The notes beneath the pieces are model-generated. The model did no database searches. It was given only the letters and a program-made list of their open reading frames with translations, and was not told the DNA's origin. A DNA stretch of 64,000 nucleotides from the NCBI RefSeq assembly GCF_037055325.1, contig NZ_CP146373.1, positions 1 through 64,000 on the forward strand, written 5' to 3'. Origin of the DNA: Arachnia propionica (lineage in GTDB: Bacteria; Actinomycetota; Actinomycetes; Propionibacteriales; Propionibacteriaceae). Below, piece by piece: positions 7,978 to 17,097 of the stretch. A program made the translations under genes and the position numbers. How positions within the stretch are numbered: position 1 is the stretch's first letter; each line of letters opens with the position of its first letter.

Positions 7978-9177
7978 ATGGGCGTCCCGATAAAAGGGCT
8001 AGTCAGAGTGAACCTAGTCCTCGACTGTTGTCCTTGGGTCAACGAGAAGTTAATATGGATCATGCTGCCACGTCGCGCCTCGAGTAGTTTCATAGCGCAC
8101 CAAAGTATCGAGCCCATCATAGGCATTGTTCTGTTTATGCTCGCGATTGAAACTGCTTTGATAACAGGAACGCCGGTGGCTTGGGTCGTGTGGTTGGTAA
8201 TGCTCACGGCAATCGTTCTGCTTCCTTTTCTTCCGCTGATTTCCTTATGTTTGATGGTAATCTATTTCCCGGCATGGGTGCTCGTTGGTGGCAGTGGTCC
8301 AGTGATGGTGGTGGGTGGGGCTCTGCTCGTCTATAACTGGTTTGCCCATCACCGCTCTTGGCGTTTTGTGATAGCCATTGTATATCCGGTTACAGTATTG
8401 ATTTGTTGGGTGTATCTCGAATCATCGGAGGGATTGCTGTCGAACATCTTTTTCTGTTCTGGTTTGAGCGGGGTGGCGGTTGCTGCCGGGATTGGTGCGC
8501 ACAGGCACTTTGCCCGCGAGAAAGAACTTCGTCTCGAAGGGGAGCAGGCCCTGCGTCGGATGCGCCTGTTGGCAGCCAGCGAGTTGCATGACAACGTCGC
8601 GCAGACCCAGACCCTCGTTGTGATGAGGTTGCGGGAACTGCTGGATGATCCCCTCCTTCCCCAAGGAATCGCATCGCAGGTCTCTGACCTGATCGAGATG
8701 TCAAATGACGCCACGAAGGAGCTTCGCTCCGCCATGGCGGCTCTTCGGGATGTGGACAAGGAGTTCGGGACGATCGGTCAGTCAGATGAGGGGAAGTCCC
8801 TGACCGAGCAGTGGATCCAGTTGGAGAGCGTCCTCAAGGAAGGTGGTTTCGACCCGGAGTGTAGATTTGAAGTGGGCGACATCAATTTTTCGGGTGAGCT
8901 GGAGCATGCGGCTTGCCGGATTCTCGGTGAGCTGGTCACCAACATCGTCTGGCACGGGGAACCGGGCCCGTGTCGCGTCGAGTTGTTCACATCCAGGGGT
9001 GATTTGGTGATGCGAGCGCGCAATACCATCACCAGCAGTTCTGCCCCCCGTAAGGAAGGTGGTGGACAGGGACTACGGGGAGTTGAGGAGCGAGTGGCGC
9101 GACTCGGTGGAAAGTGCTCCTTCAAATCCGCGAACTCACAGTGGTGCGCCCAGGTGAGGCTTCCGATCGCCTCTTGA
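7978..9177 (+). CDS. Sensor histidine kinase (HisKA_3 / NarL-type)
   Basis: The 399-residue protein has four to five hydrophobic segments (about residues 45-165), then a coiled linker. A HisKA_3 dimerisation box follows (ASELHDNVAQTQTLVVMRL, phospho-His about residue 204). A C-terminal HATPase_c domain contains LGELVTNIVWHG and GGGQGLRGVEERV. The start is uncertain: ATG 7978 has no clear ribosome site and ATG 8062 (371 residues) is an alternative. It should phosphorylate the response regulator at 5144-5794. IS remnants occupy the DNA between them, so promoter function may have changed. Confidence 0.9.
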   Translation: MGVPIKGLVRVNLVLDCCPWVNEKLIWIMLPRRASSSFIAHQSIEPIIGIVLFMLAIETALITGTPVAWVVWLVMLTAIVLLPFLPLISLCLMVIYFPAWVLVGGSGPVMVVGGALLVYNWFAHHRSWRFVIAIVYPVTVLICWVYLESSEGLLSNIFFCSGLSGVAVAAGIGAHRHFAREKELRLEGEQALRRMRLLAASELHDNVAQTQTLVVMRLRELLDDPLLPQGIASQVSDLIEMSNDATKELRSAMAALRDVDKEFGTIGQSDEGKSLTEQWIQLESVLKEGGFDPECRFEVGDINFSGELEHAACRILGELVTNIVWHGEPGPCRVELFTSRGDLVMRARNTITSSSAPRKEGGGQGLRGVEERVARLGGKCSFKSANSQWCAQVRLPIAS

Positions 9178-9266
9178 GGCCTCAGGACCTCCCTGCATGG
9201 TTAAAAGCATGGTGGGTTGGGTTTTTGAGAAGGGAGGAGCTGTGCTAAGGAATTGTTCTGGGAAAG

Positions 9267-9301
9267 CGTGGTGGTTCTGACACACGATCAGAACCACCAC
9301 G
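9267..9301. terminator. Bidirectional terminator
   Basis: A perfect 14-bp stem CGTGGTGGTTCTGA / TCAGAACCACCACG with a 7-nt loop lies between the convergent histidine kinase and the 59-residue membrane protein gene. It lacks a long T run but is symmetric and very stable. Confidence 0.75.
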
Positions 9302-9313
9302 TCCAGGGTTTAC

Positions 9314-9493
9314 TCACCGGGCCTCGCCCACTGGTTTCAGGAACAATACGTAACCGATCAGGGTGATCATGGCAACCGTCAGGATTCCTGCGCCACGAGC
9401 GACCCAGATGTCAACGTTATGGTTTGTCACGATGTCTTGAATGAACTTTCCACCCAAGAACGCCACGGCAATGAGTACAATCCAGCGAAGCAT
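9314..9493 (-). CDS. 59-residue membrane protein downstream of the lan operon
   Basis: The product starts at ATG 9493 behind a clear AAAGGAAA ribosome site. It shows two hydrophobic helices (about residues 3-18 and 33-52) flanking a polar loop. It lies 150 bp downstream of the lanthipeptide reductase gene on the same strand and just before a strong terminator. Small membrane proteins in lantibiotic loci often act in self-immunity (LanI), but no sequence similarity to a known LanI is claimed. It could equally be an unrelated small membrane protein. Confidence 0.65.
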   Translation of the reverse strand: MLRWIVLIAVAFLGGKFIQDIVTNHNVDIWVARGAGILTVAMITLIGYVLFLKPVGEAR

Positions 9494-9643
9494 GTTTGTT
9501 TCCTTTCGTTTTAAGTTTCGCTCTGTTTTGGTATCGACGATAGATGTCGGACGGGTTGAATACAACTGATCGTCACCGAAGGTTGATGTGCAATGCCGAG
9601 GAGCACTAGAACATGACACTTTGATTCATTGGAAGATTGGTCA

Positions 9644-10807
9644 TCACGCGGTTGCAGTCGCCAAGGCCTTGGTCCGGGGAGTCGTGACCGCCTCGGGATC
9701 GACCGATGCGAGGGTCATGACACACTTGCCGAACCGACCTGGATCGAAGAAGCTGCCGATGAGGAAAGCGATTGCCTCCCGGGGCTTGAAGACCGAATCG
9801 ATGACCGGTCCGATCCGGGTCTCGCGGAACGCCCTGACCGCCTCGGCCAGATCACTGCTCTCACCGAGACAGTTTCCCTTCACGGACAAGTTCTTCAGCA
9901 CCGCCATGGTCAAGGCGCGGCGTAGAGACACTCCGCTTTCCTCCGGTGTGCTGTCGGACAACAGGGGATGCTGATCCCGCAGGCCACAGGTCACGTACGT
10001 CCCACCGTTTGCCAACAACAAGGTGGCCGCTTCGAGGTTTATGTCGAAGAACGGATCGAAGACGTGAGTGAACTTCGAGTGGTCCGTCTGGGCAGGGAAT
10101 GTTCCTGGCCTCAGGACACCTGTTGTGGCCCTGGGAAGCGCCTGGAGCTGCTCTGAACTCCACTCGGAACTGGACAGACAGTGGGGCCGAAACCCGTGAC
10201 CTATGAGTTGCTGCGCGATGAACAGCGATGTGGCTGATCGGGCGCTGAGAATGACAGGATTTCCGCCAGACTTCAAGATTCCAGAGCGCCGAATCATGCC
10301 TGCTGCTGTCTGGGCTCCCAGGGCGAAGGCGGCAGCCTGCTGATCGCTCATCTCGGGAGGTACGGCCGTTAACTTAGCAGCATGGATTTTCAGCCATCCA
10401 AGTGACGCGAAATTTGTTGCCACGCCGGGCATTAATCCCGGCGCTGGAGCTTTGGGATAGGCAAAATCGCCCATGACACGATCCCCAACCCTGAATGCCT
10501 TCACATGTGACCCCACCGCAACGACCTCTGCGCAGAAGTCCGACCCGAAGGGTAGATAAGATTTTCCCAGACGGTCCATCTGCAGGTAGTTGTCCATCAG
10601 GATGCCTTTGTCCCGGAAATTGCATGCGAATGCTCTCACTCGCAGAAGAACATGTTCTCGATTCGCAGGGGATTTTCTATCAAATTCAGGCTGAGCGAAA
10701 TCCAGCTGTCCGAGATAAAGTCGTTTTCCTCCCGCGTCCACATGTCCCAAGATTTCGATTCCCTTACGGTGCAACTGGTCTGGGGCCACCACTACAAGGC
10801 TTTTCAT
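9644..10807 (-). CDS. MDR-family dehydrogenase, candidate dehydroamino-acid reductase of the lan locus
   Basis: This 387-residue medium-chain dehydrogenase/reductase has an N-terminal GroES-like domain (RVRAFACNFRDKG, PFGSDFCAEVVAVG, RVGDRVMG). A nucleotide-binding domain follows. The usual zinc-site GHE is replaced by GSD, as in zinc-free quinone-oxidoreductase-like members. The glycine-rich loop (VILSARSATSLF) is degenerate. Its ATG overlaps the lanM2 stop (ATGA). In lacticin 3147 the gene at this place, ltnJ, encodes a dehydrogenase that reduces dehydroalanine to D-Ala. A similar job is inferred here, with an unusual active site. Confidence 0.85.
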   Translation of the reverse strand: MKSLVVVAPDQLHRKGIEILGHVDAGGKRLYLGQLDFAQPEFDRKSPANREHVLLRVRAFACNFRDKGILMDNYLQMDRLGKSYLPFGSDFCAEVVAVGSHVKAFRVGDRVMGDFAYPKAPAPGLMPGVATNFASLGWLKIHAAKLTAVPPEMSDQQAAAFALGAQTAAGMIRRSGILKSGGNPVILSARSATSLFIAQQLIGHGFRPHCLSSSEWSSEQLQALPRATTGVLRPGTFPAQTDHSKFTHVFDPFFDINLEAATLLLANGGTYVTCGLRDQHPLLSDSTPEESGVSLRRALTMAVLKNLSVKGNCLGESSDLAEAVRAFRETRIGPVIDSVFKPREAIAFLIGSFFDPGRFGKCVMTLASVDPEAVTTPRTKALATATA

Positions 10808-12912
10808 TTCTCCTCCTTCACGGATCGGGTCAGGCTGATCGGGGCCCAGGCTGGATCTCCGCTTTCATGGGCTCTAAGAAGCACGGCTGAATGGGCGACA
10901 CCGCCCCAGCCGAGCAAGTATCCAACCAAGTGGTCCTTGTTCGGTTCGCCGACGTGGAACCCGTGTCGACGTGCATGTTCCAGGCTTTGCTTCCAATAGT
11001 CATGGGCCACATCCACGAACCAAGAGTCTTTCATGCATCGAGCAGCGTGCAGGAGTGCCTGGAGGATGCCACCTGCACCGTGACACACTGCAAGGTCGAT
11101 GGGGCCTTCCGGCATTGACAGAACCGACTCGGCAATTTGTCGAACCGGGAGGATCTCTCGGAATTCTTCTGGCAGGTCGGTCGCCAGCAGAAGGGTTCCA
11201 GCTCGGCCGTTGCACCATCCCGATCCTGCCCAGCCGTCGGGAAACAACAGTTGCCTGGCCTCATGGGCAGCTCGCTGACACGCAACCCTGTCCCCGAGTC
11301 GCCGTGCCAGGCGCACCGCGGCCCAGAGTACTCCGAGGCGGCCATGGGCGAGTCCTCCGTTGGGCACAGTGTTGGTGGTCAAAATCTCCTGGGTTCCGGC
11401 ATGCATCTGATGCAGGAGCGTGTCGGGAGTCTCCGGGAAAGTGGCAAGCGCGACGGCCAAACCGAGTTCACCAACGAAGAGATCTTTGGCGCCGTATCGC
11501 CAGAAGTTTTCCGAGACGTACTTCTCCGTCACGGGAAGGCGACGTCCCGTATGTCCCAGAACAAACTCGATGGAGGGAATACCGCTGATGATCGACGGAG
11601 GAGTCTGTTCCAGACCCGTCCGGTAAGCATCCTGGAGAGAGAGCAGGCCGCGACGAACCGAGTCGCTGAAGCCTGAGGGAATCAGATTCCGCAACGGATC
11701 CGAGCTTGCTTCGAGCTGCTCGAACAAAAACACGAGTCCACCCGAATCGTGGAGAGAAATCAACCCAGTCGAATGGTAAGAGATGGGGGCATCGCCATAC
11801 GTTCCGTTGAGCCAACCGATCTCCGGAATGCCGGACTCGGAATGAACTGCTAGTGTGATCAACAGCTCAACCAGGGCGCCTGGATTTTCCGCAGTCATGC
11901 GTTCCACGACCTGCTTGAACATGGGAGCTGGGTGACTGAAATTCTTTTTTCCACAGTTCTCTGAATCGTGTGCACGAATGTATGAAAATCCTTCGGCAAT
12001 GATTCGTTCGTCCTGTCGGAGTCGCTCCTCGCTCATGCGACGCAATGAGTCGATCGCGTTCTGTGTGGGGGAGACGGCGAAGACAGGGCCGGTCTCATGA
12101 TCATCCATTTTGAGTGAGGTTCCGTTGGCGTCGCTGTAAGCAAACGGTATGTCACCTGCCAACAGTGCTGCTTTTTCTTTCAGGAGAATCTGGTTACCAT
12201 CATGCTCGTTCATGGTGGGAGGAATTCTTATGTGCCCGAGCACCCGGTTGATTGACTCGGTGCTAGCCAAATTTTCTGCGAACAATGCGGCGCTCAGGAA
12301 ATGGGCATAGTGTGCTGTGGGCCGGAGGATCTTCCTGACCGGAAAATCCGCATTGGCAAGACGTGCGATGATTTCATCACGGACCTCGATGACACGTCGA
12401 TAACCCTCTTGGTAACCCGCAACGAAATCTCCTTGGTAGGGGACGGGATCGACTGCCTCGCCCGTGGCCAGCCGAAGTGGCGCCTGTTCGCGGGTCACCT
12501 GCAGCACTGAGCGGGCGATGTCCACGGCATCGCTGGCTGGGTTCCTGAGGGTGAAGACCTTTTCCGTGGTGGTCTGCGGCAGGGAAGTGTTGATGGCTCC
12601 GATGAGGAGACTCTTTGGGGTGGTGGGTAGCTTCGCCGGGATCACCGAGGTCGTGCAGATGGAACGGGCGACAGTGTCCTCGAGAGAGTGCGCAAGGCTG
12701 CCGTCTGTTTTCTGCCAGTTTCCGTGCATACCGGTCTCGAGGTCAATGAACCAAGGGTGTGATCCGGAGAAGAGGACGTTCTCATCGTGAATGTCGGTGG
12801 CGCCCAGGCCGGTAAGCACGGCGCTGCAAAGACCGAGTTTTCGATATGCCGTGGCGAGCTCCGTTTTCTTGATCCCGGTGACGGTGATCTGTTCTTGCCA
12901 GCCGTGGTTGCC

Positions 12913-12922
12913 GCGGTCAAGG
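12913..12922. repeat. Target-site duplication, left copy
   Basis: GCGGTCAAGG at 12913-12922 directly abuts the IS end. It is repeated at 14228-14237 on the other side, a 10-bp direct repeat. Confidence 0.93.
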
Positions 12923-14227
12923 CAGGGGGTCGGCAAAGTCGGTTTAGGTGGTTGTTTGGGTGAGTAGCTTGATGGCGCGTTTTGGTTGTCGTGATAGGGA
13001 CCTGGTGGTTGAGGCGATGGCGGCTTGGACGCCGTAGGCCAGTCGGATGAGGCTGATGGCCAGGTTGCGCAGGGCGGCCATGATCTCGGGGCCGTTAGCG
13101 GTGCGCAGCTGGTGGTGGTCCTCGTCGAAGACCATGTCTCTGACCCAGTGGAGCCGGTTCTCGATTCCCCAGTGCCCTTGGATCCAGGCGGTGACGGTCT
13201 CGGGCTGGGCATCAGTCATGGGTAGAGAGCAGACCAGGTAGACCACCTCCACAGTCGTCGTCTTGGCGCTACCGCTGCTGTTCTTGCCTGTGTTCCTGCG
13301 ATTCTTGGTGGTTCGGGTGCGCCGGACCTGGATCACCTGAGCCGCCCCGGGGAAGTCCACCCAGGCGGGAGCCTCGACCGCTTTGACGGTACGCCGCACC
13401 CGCCGCCCACGCGAAGTGTCAACGCTTGAGATTGACGGAACGTTCTTCCAGGGCAGCTTCTTGAGCGTCCTACGTACACCGGGCTGGTTGTTCTTGACAG
13501 TGAGAAGATAGTGACCACCCTGATCGTGGATCCAGTGAGCGGTGTCTACCTGGGTGTGCATGGCGTCGGCGGTGACCACCGCCCCGTCCAGGTCCAACGG
13601 TTCGAGAAGCTCCCTGAGCGCCGGGATCTCGTTGGTCTTGTCCGCCACCCGCGCCTGGGTCAGGACCGTGCCGGTGGCGTGATCCAGGGCTGAGAGGAGA
13701 TGAGGCGCCGGGTCCTTGCTGGTACGGGCCCCACGCATGGTCTTGCCGTCCACCGCGATCACCCTTCGACCGGCGACGGTGCCGGTACGTGTACAGAACC
13801 AGGACCTCAAATGGGTGTTGAGGTCTGCGGGGTCCAGGTCCTGGAGCACCCTGCGGATGGTGGACTCCGACGGCAGGGCCTGGCCCGCCTCCAGGTCGGT
13901 GGCGGTCAGATCGGTGGTGTGCTCCCATATCGCCGTCAGGCTGCGACACCCGGCCATCACTCCGGTCACGGCCAGTGACAGCACCGTGAACAGGCTGTGG
14001 CGTACTCCCCGCCGATCACGCGGGTCGTCCACGTTCTTAAGAACCTCGACCAGGGGCTGGCGTGACAGAACGGTCGTGGTGGAAGATGACATCAGCGCGG
14101 GCTCCCAGGACGAAAGGGATGACTAGACACCACTCATCGTCCCTACGGGGCCCGCGCCCCACCTCAACGACACGCCACCCCTGTCAACGCTCAGCCGCCC
14201 TCACCCACCCACTTTGCCGACCCCCTG
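12923..14227 (-). mobile_element. ISAs1-family insertion sequence, complete, 1305 bp
   Basis: Both ends carry the perfect 17-bp terminal inverted repeat CAGGGGGTCGGCAAAGT (12923-12939 and, as reverse complement, 14211-14227). The element is flanked by the 10-bp target duplication GCGGTCAAGG. It holds a single intact transposase in the same orientation as lanM2. Intact ends, duplication and gene suggest a recent insertion. Confidence 0.95.
12944..14092 (-). CDS. ISAs1-family transposase
   Basis: The 382-residue DDE transposase fits the family length. Catalytic segments visible are VIAVDGKTMRGAR (first Asp), VVTADAMHTQ (second Asp) and GHWGIENRLHWVRD (Glu). The N-terminal DDE_Tnp_1-associated region (DPRDRRGVRHSLFTVL) is characteristic of ISAs1/H-repeat transposases. 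The frame is uninterrupted, so the element may still move. Confidence 0.95.
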   Translation of the reverse strand: MSSSTTTVLSRQPLVEVLKNVDDPRDRRGVRHSLFTVLSLAVTGVMAGCRSLTAIWEHTTDLTATDLEAGQALPSESTIRRVLQDLDPADLNTHLRSWFCTRTGTVAGRRVIAVDGKTMRGARTSKDPAPHLLSALDHATGTVLTQARVADKTNEIPALRELLEPLDLDGAVVTADAMHTQVDTAHWIHDQGGHYLLTVKNNQPGVRRTLKKLPWKNVPSISSVDTSRGRRVRRTVKAVEAPAWVDFPGAAQVIQVRRTRTTKNRRNTGKNSSGSAKTTTVEVVYLVCSLPMTDAQPETVTAWIQGHWGIENRLHWVRDMVFDEDHHQLRTANGPEIMAALRNLAISLIRLAYGVQAAIASTTRSLSRQPKRAIKLLTQTTT

Positions 14228-14237
14228 GCGGTCAAGG
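14228..14237. repeat. Target-site duplication, right copy
   Basis: GCGGTCAAGG at 14228-14237 abuts the right IS end and matches 12913-12922 exactly. Both copies belong to lanM2 codons for the LDR segment. Confidence 0.93.
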
Positions 14238-14892
14238 GTGAGCGGTACAGGGGCTTTGTGACCTAGCAGGGGAAACCGGACTATTTCGGTGAAGATGTCT
14301 CGGATCATGACGTCGAGCGCGAGGGATCGTGGTTTGTAGATCACTCGAGGCACACCGTCAAATTCAAGAGCCAGCACAACCTTCGACCCGTTATGTGGGT
14401 CGGAGTCGAGAGGAATGATGCTGGTCAGTGTGGTGTGATTGGCGATGAGGCTAGAGCTCATGAGATCTCGAACATCGGCGCTGAAGTGCCGGGCAACCTC
14501 CAGCAAGAAGCTCAGAGTGTTACGGACGCACGTCGAGATCATCTGTTTCCAGAGGCCGTAGCGCTCGAACCATGTAGTGATCACCTGCTCGTCGAGGGTT
14601 TCGCGGAAGGCATCAAAAGCTTCGGAGGAGTTTGGATCAACAGGCAGACCGATCGATCGCCGGTATGCGTGGAACTCGTACACGAAAAGGCGGTGGCTCT
14701 GGTGCCACGTATGGCGATGAATCAAAGCCCGAAGCGCTGTTCTGAAGGCATCGTGGTGAATGTTGACCGAATCCTGTTCATCGAGAGCAGCGTGGATTGC
14801 TGTCAAGGTTTCGTTGATTTCGGTTGAGAATAGGGAGCAAACTGCGCGAGTCACCTTCTCAGATGCTTTATACATTATGATACTCCTTCACA

Positions 14893-17097
14893 TTAAGCAG
14901 GGAGGGCGGAGATGGGCCAGTTTGCTGCTCGTCGTGGCAGGGGCATAGGGACCTCTCCCTCCAACTCCGCGTGGAAAAGCTCCGAATAGGGACCGGGAAC
15001 ACTGACCAGTTCATTGTGGGTACCGATTTGGATGACTTTCCCATCCTTGAGAACGGCAATCCGATCGGCGTTGAGAACTGTTGCGAAACGATGAGCAATC
15101 ACGATCTTGGTGCAGTCGAGTGCTTCTAGTTGTTCGTAAACCTGACGCTGGCTGACGTTGTCCAAGGAGGACGTGGCTTCATCCATGATGAGTAGCTTGG
15201 GGTTCTGAAGCAGCACTCGGGCGACTTGGATTCGCTGACGCTGCCCACCGGAAAGGTTGGCTCCAAGTTGGGATACTACCGTGTGATATCCCATGGGGAA
15301 CTCGTCGATGAAATCGAGGAAGCTGAGTTTCCGGCAGAACTCGATGATCTCGTCCTCAGAGCGGTCGCACCCGAGTTGCAGATTCTCGAGAATCGAGCGA
15401 TTGTGAAGATGGGATTCCTGAGGAATGTAGCTGATCGATGATCGAAGATGATCGAGGTCGTATGCGCTAAGGTCAAGACCATCAAACTGGATGGTGCCCG
15501 ATGTGGGTTCGAAAAGACTGGCCATCACTTTTCCCAAGGTGGTCTTGCCTGATCCTGATTTGCCGACGAGCGCCAGTGTCTCGCCGGGCTGTACCCCAAG
15601 AGTGACGCCAGTCACAGCCGGCTCAACCTCGGAGGAGTACTTGAACTCGACGTTGACCATGGTGATCTGGCCACCGCTCAGCGCGTGACGAGTTGAGCCC
15701 GGTTGTTCCGTTGGATATTCGAAGATGTCCTCCGCGAGTTGTACGTAGCGTTCGGCAACCTGAACTTGATTCCAGGTCGAGAAGACCGATCGCGCATAGG
15801 AGAACAACAGCGATGCCACCGACTGGACAGCCACCGCATCCCCTACCGTCAGGTGACCTCGCATGGCCAGATCGACGCTGACCACGAGCAGAACGATCGG
15901 TGCAAAGACTTGGGTGGCAGCCAGGAGGGAACCGATGAGTCCGTCCTGCAACCGGATGCGCCGGACCATGGCGTCGAGCAGGCGTTTGAAACTTCCCTGC
16001 CAGTCCTTGAGGTATGTCCCCACGTATCCCCCGAGCTTCACGCTGTTGATCGAGACTACAGCGTCTAACTGAATGCTCTGGGCGGAGGTTCCCTCGTGCA
16101 ACTCAGCATCGGTGACCGCGCTGATTCTGGGCTGGCTCCAGCCAAGGAAAAAGAACACCATCAGCAAGAGGGCTGAAGCGACAATTCCCAATAGTGGAGA
16201 GAGGAAATAGATGTATGCGAGCACGGCGATCGCGCTCAACATCTCAAGAGCCCCTTGAATAAGTGTAGATCCCAAGAGATCCTGGATGCGGTTGAGGGAA
16301 TTGAGACGGTAGACAATCTCCCCGGGGGCCCGAACGTTGAAGTACCGGGTCGGGAGGCTGAGCAGCCGTTCAAATGCCTTGCTTGACAGGTGCCAGGCGA
16401 AACGGCACACCAGCTGAGCAGCGACCACGGTCCGCAGGTAAGAGACCCCGGCCATGATCAGGGCTCCGATTCCCAGGGCTATCAGCACCCAGGCGAGTGT
16501 GATTTGCCCTTGGAAGCCGTGATCTATGAGGTACTTCGTGGCCCAAGGGGCTGCCAGCGTGAGGAGAACCAGTACGACGCTCGTGAATCCAACTTTGGCG
16601 TAGACCCCTCCGATGCTCTCAGGCCACAGGTACTCTTTCGTCCAGCGCTTGCTCCAAGAGTGCTTGGACGGGACAAACTCGTTTGTTGGACGAGCGGTGA
16701 CGATGTAGCCCGAGAAATCTTTGTCGAGATCTGCACGCGAAATGGTGAGTCGACCAACGGATGGGTCCATGAGAACAGCAGAGTTTCGCTCAACGGATTC
16801 GATGCAGACAAAATGACTACCCTTCCAGAAGGCAATGACGGGCATGTTGATACCTTCAAGGGCCTTGGTGTTCGAGACCCGGTAAACATTTGCATCCATG
16901 CCAAAGAAAATCAGCAGTCGTTTCAGCTGTTGGATTCCGAGTCCATCGCGGCCGGGTTCCTTGACCTGTCTCAGCTCCGTGAGGCTCATGTTCAGCCCAT
17001 GCGCTGCCAATAGAGTGCGGACGCAGCAGAGACCGCATTCAGCCTGTGCCACTTGGAGAGTGGGTTCAAGCTTGAGGTGTCTGGAAAAAAGTCTCAT
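14893..17097 (-). CDS. lanT: Lanthipeptide ABC transporter with C39 peptidase domain, LanT
   Basis: The 734-residue protein combines three modules. An N-terminal C39 peptidase (residues 1-140, catalytic Cys21 in AQAECGLCC and His in KGSHFVCIE) cuts double-glycine-type leaders. A membrane domain of six helices spans about 165-440. An ATPase domain contains Walker A GKSGSGKTT, signature LSGGQRQR and Walker B LLIMDEATSSLD. It removes the leaders of the two precursors while exporting them. The start overlaps the end of lanM1, and lanM2 begins 18 nt downstream, so translation is coupled. Confidence 0.96.
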   Translation of the reverse strand: MRLFSRHLKLEPTLQVAQAECGLCCVRTLLAAHGLNMSLTELRQVKEPGRDGLGIQQLKRLLIFFGMDANVYRVSNTKALEGINMPVIAFWKGSHFVCIESVERNSAVLMDPSVGRLTISRADLDKDFSGYIVTARPTNEFVPSKHSWSKRWTKEYLWPESIGGVYAKVGFTSVVLVLLTLAAPWATKYLIDHGFQGQITLAWVLIALGIGALIMAGVSYLRTVVAAQLVCRFAWHLSSKAFERLLSLPTRYFNVRAPGEIVYRLNSLNRIQDLLGSTLIQGALEMLSAIAVLAYIYFLSPLLGIVASALLLMVFFFLGWSQPRISAVTDAELHEGTSAQSIQLDAVVSINSVKLGGYVGTYLKDWQGSFKRLLDAMVRRIRLQDGLIGSLLAATQVFAPIVLLVVSVDLAMRGHLTVGDAVAVQSVASLLFSYARSVFSTWNQVQVAERYVQLAEDIFEYPTEQPGSTRHALSGGQITMVNVEFKYSSEVEPAVTGVTLGVQPGETLALVGKSGSGKTTLGKVMASLFEPTSGTIQFDGLDLSAYDLDHLRSSISYIPQESHLHNRSILENLQLGCDRSEDEIIEFCRKLSFLDFIDEFPMGYHTVVSQLGANLSGGQRQRIQVARVLLQNPKLLIMDEATSSLDNVSQRQVYEQLEALDCTKIVIAHRFATVLNADRIAVLKDGKVIQIGTHNELVSVPGPYSELFHAELEGEVPMPLPRRAANWPISALPA

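Larger units (their letters stand above)
10804..14875 (-). pseudogene. lanM2: Class II lanthipeptide synthetase LanM2, disrupted by an ISAs1 element
   Basis: The 5' part (14875 down to 14228) encodes the start of the LanM dehydratase domain, with VIYKPRSLALD. The 3' part (12922 down to 10804) carries the remaining dehydratase motif (GATDIHDENVLF, FIDLETG) and the LanC-like cyclase with zinc motifs GWCNG and VCHG. An insertion sequence (12923-14227) lies between them. Removing it plus one 10-bp duplicate rejoins LTLDR to GNHGWQEQ in frame, giving 918 residues, a normal LanM size. A ribosome site AAGGAG precedes ATG 14875, 18 nt after lanT. As it stands the enzyme should be inactive. Confidence 0.95.
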
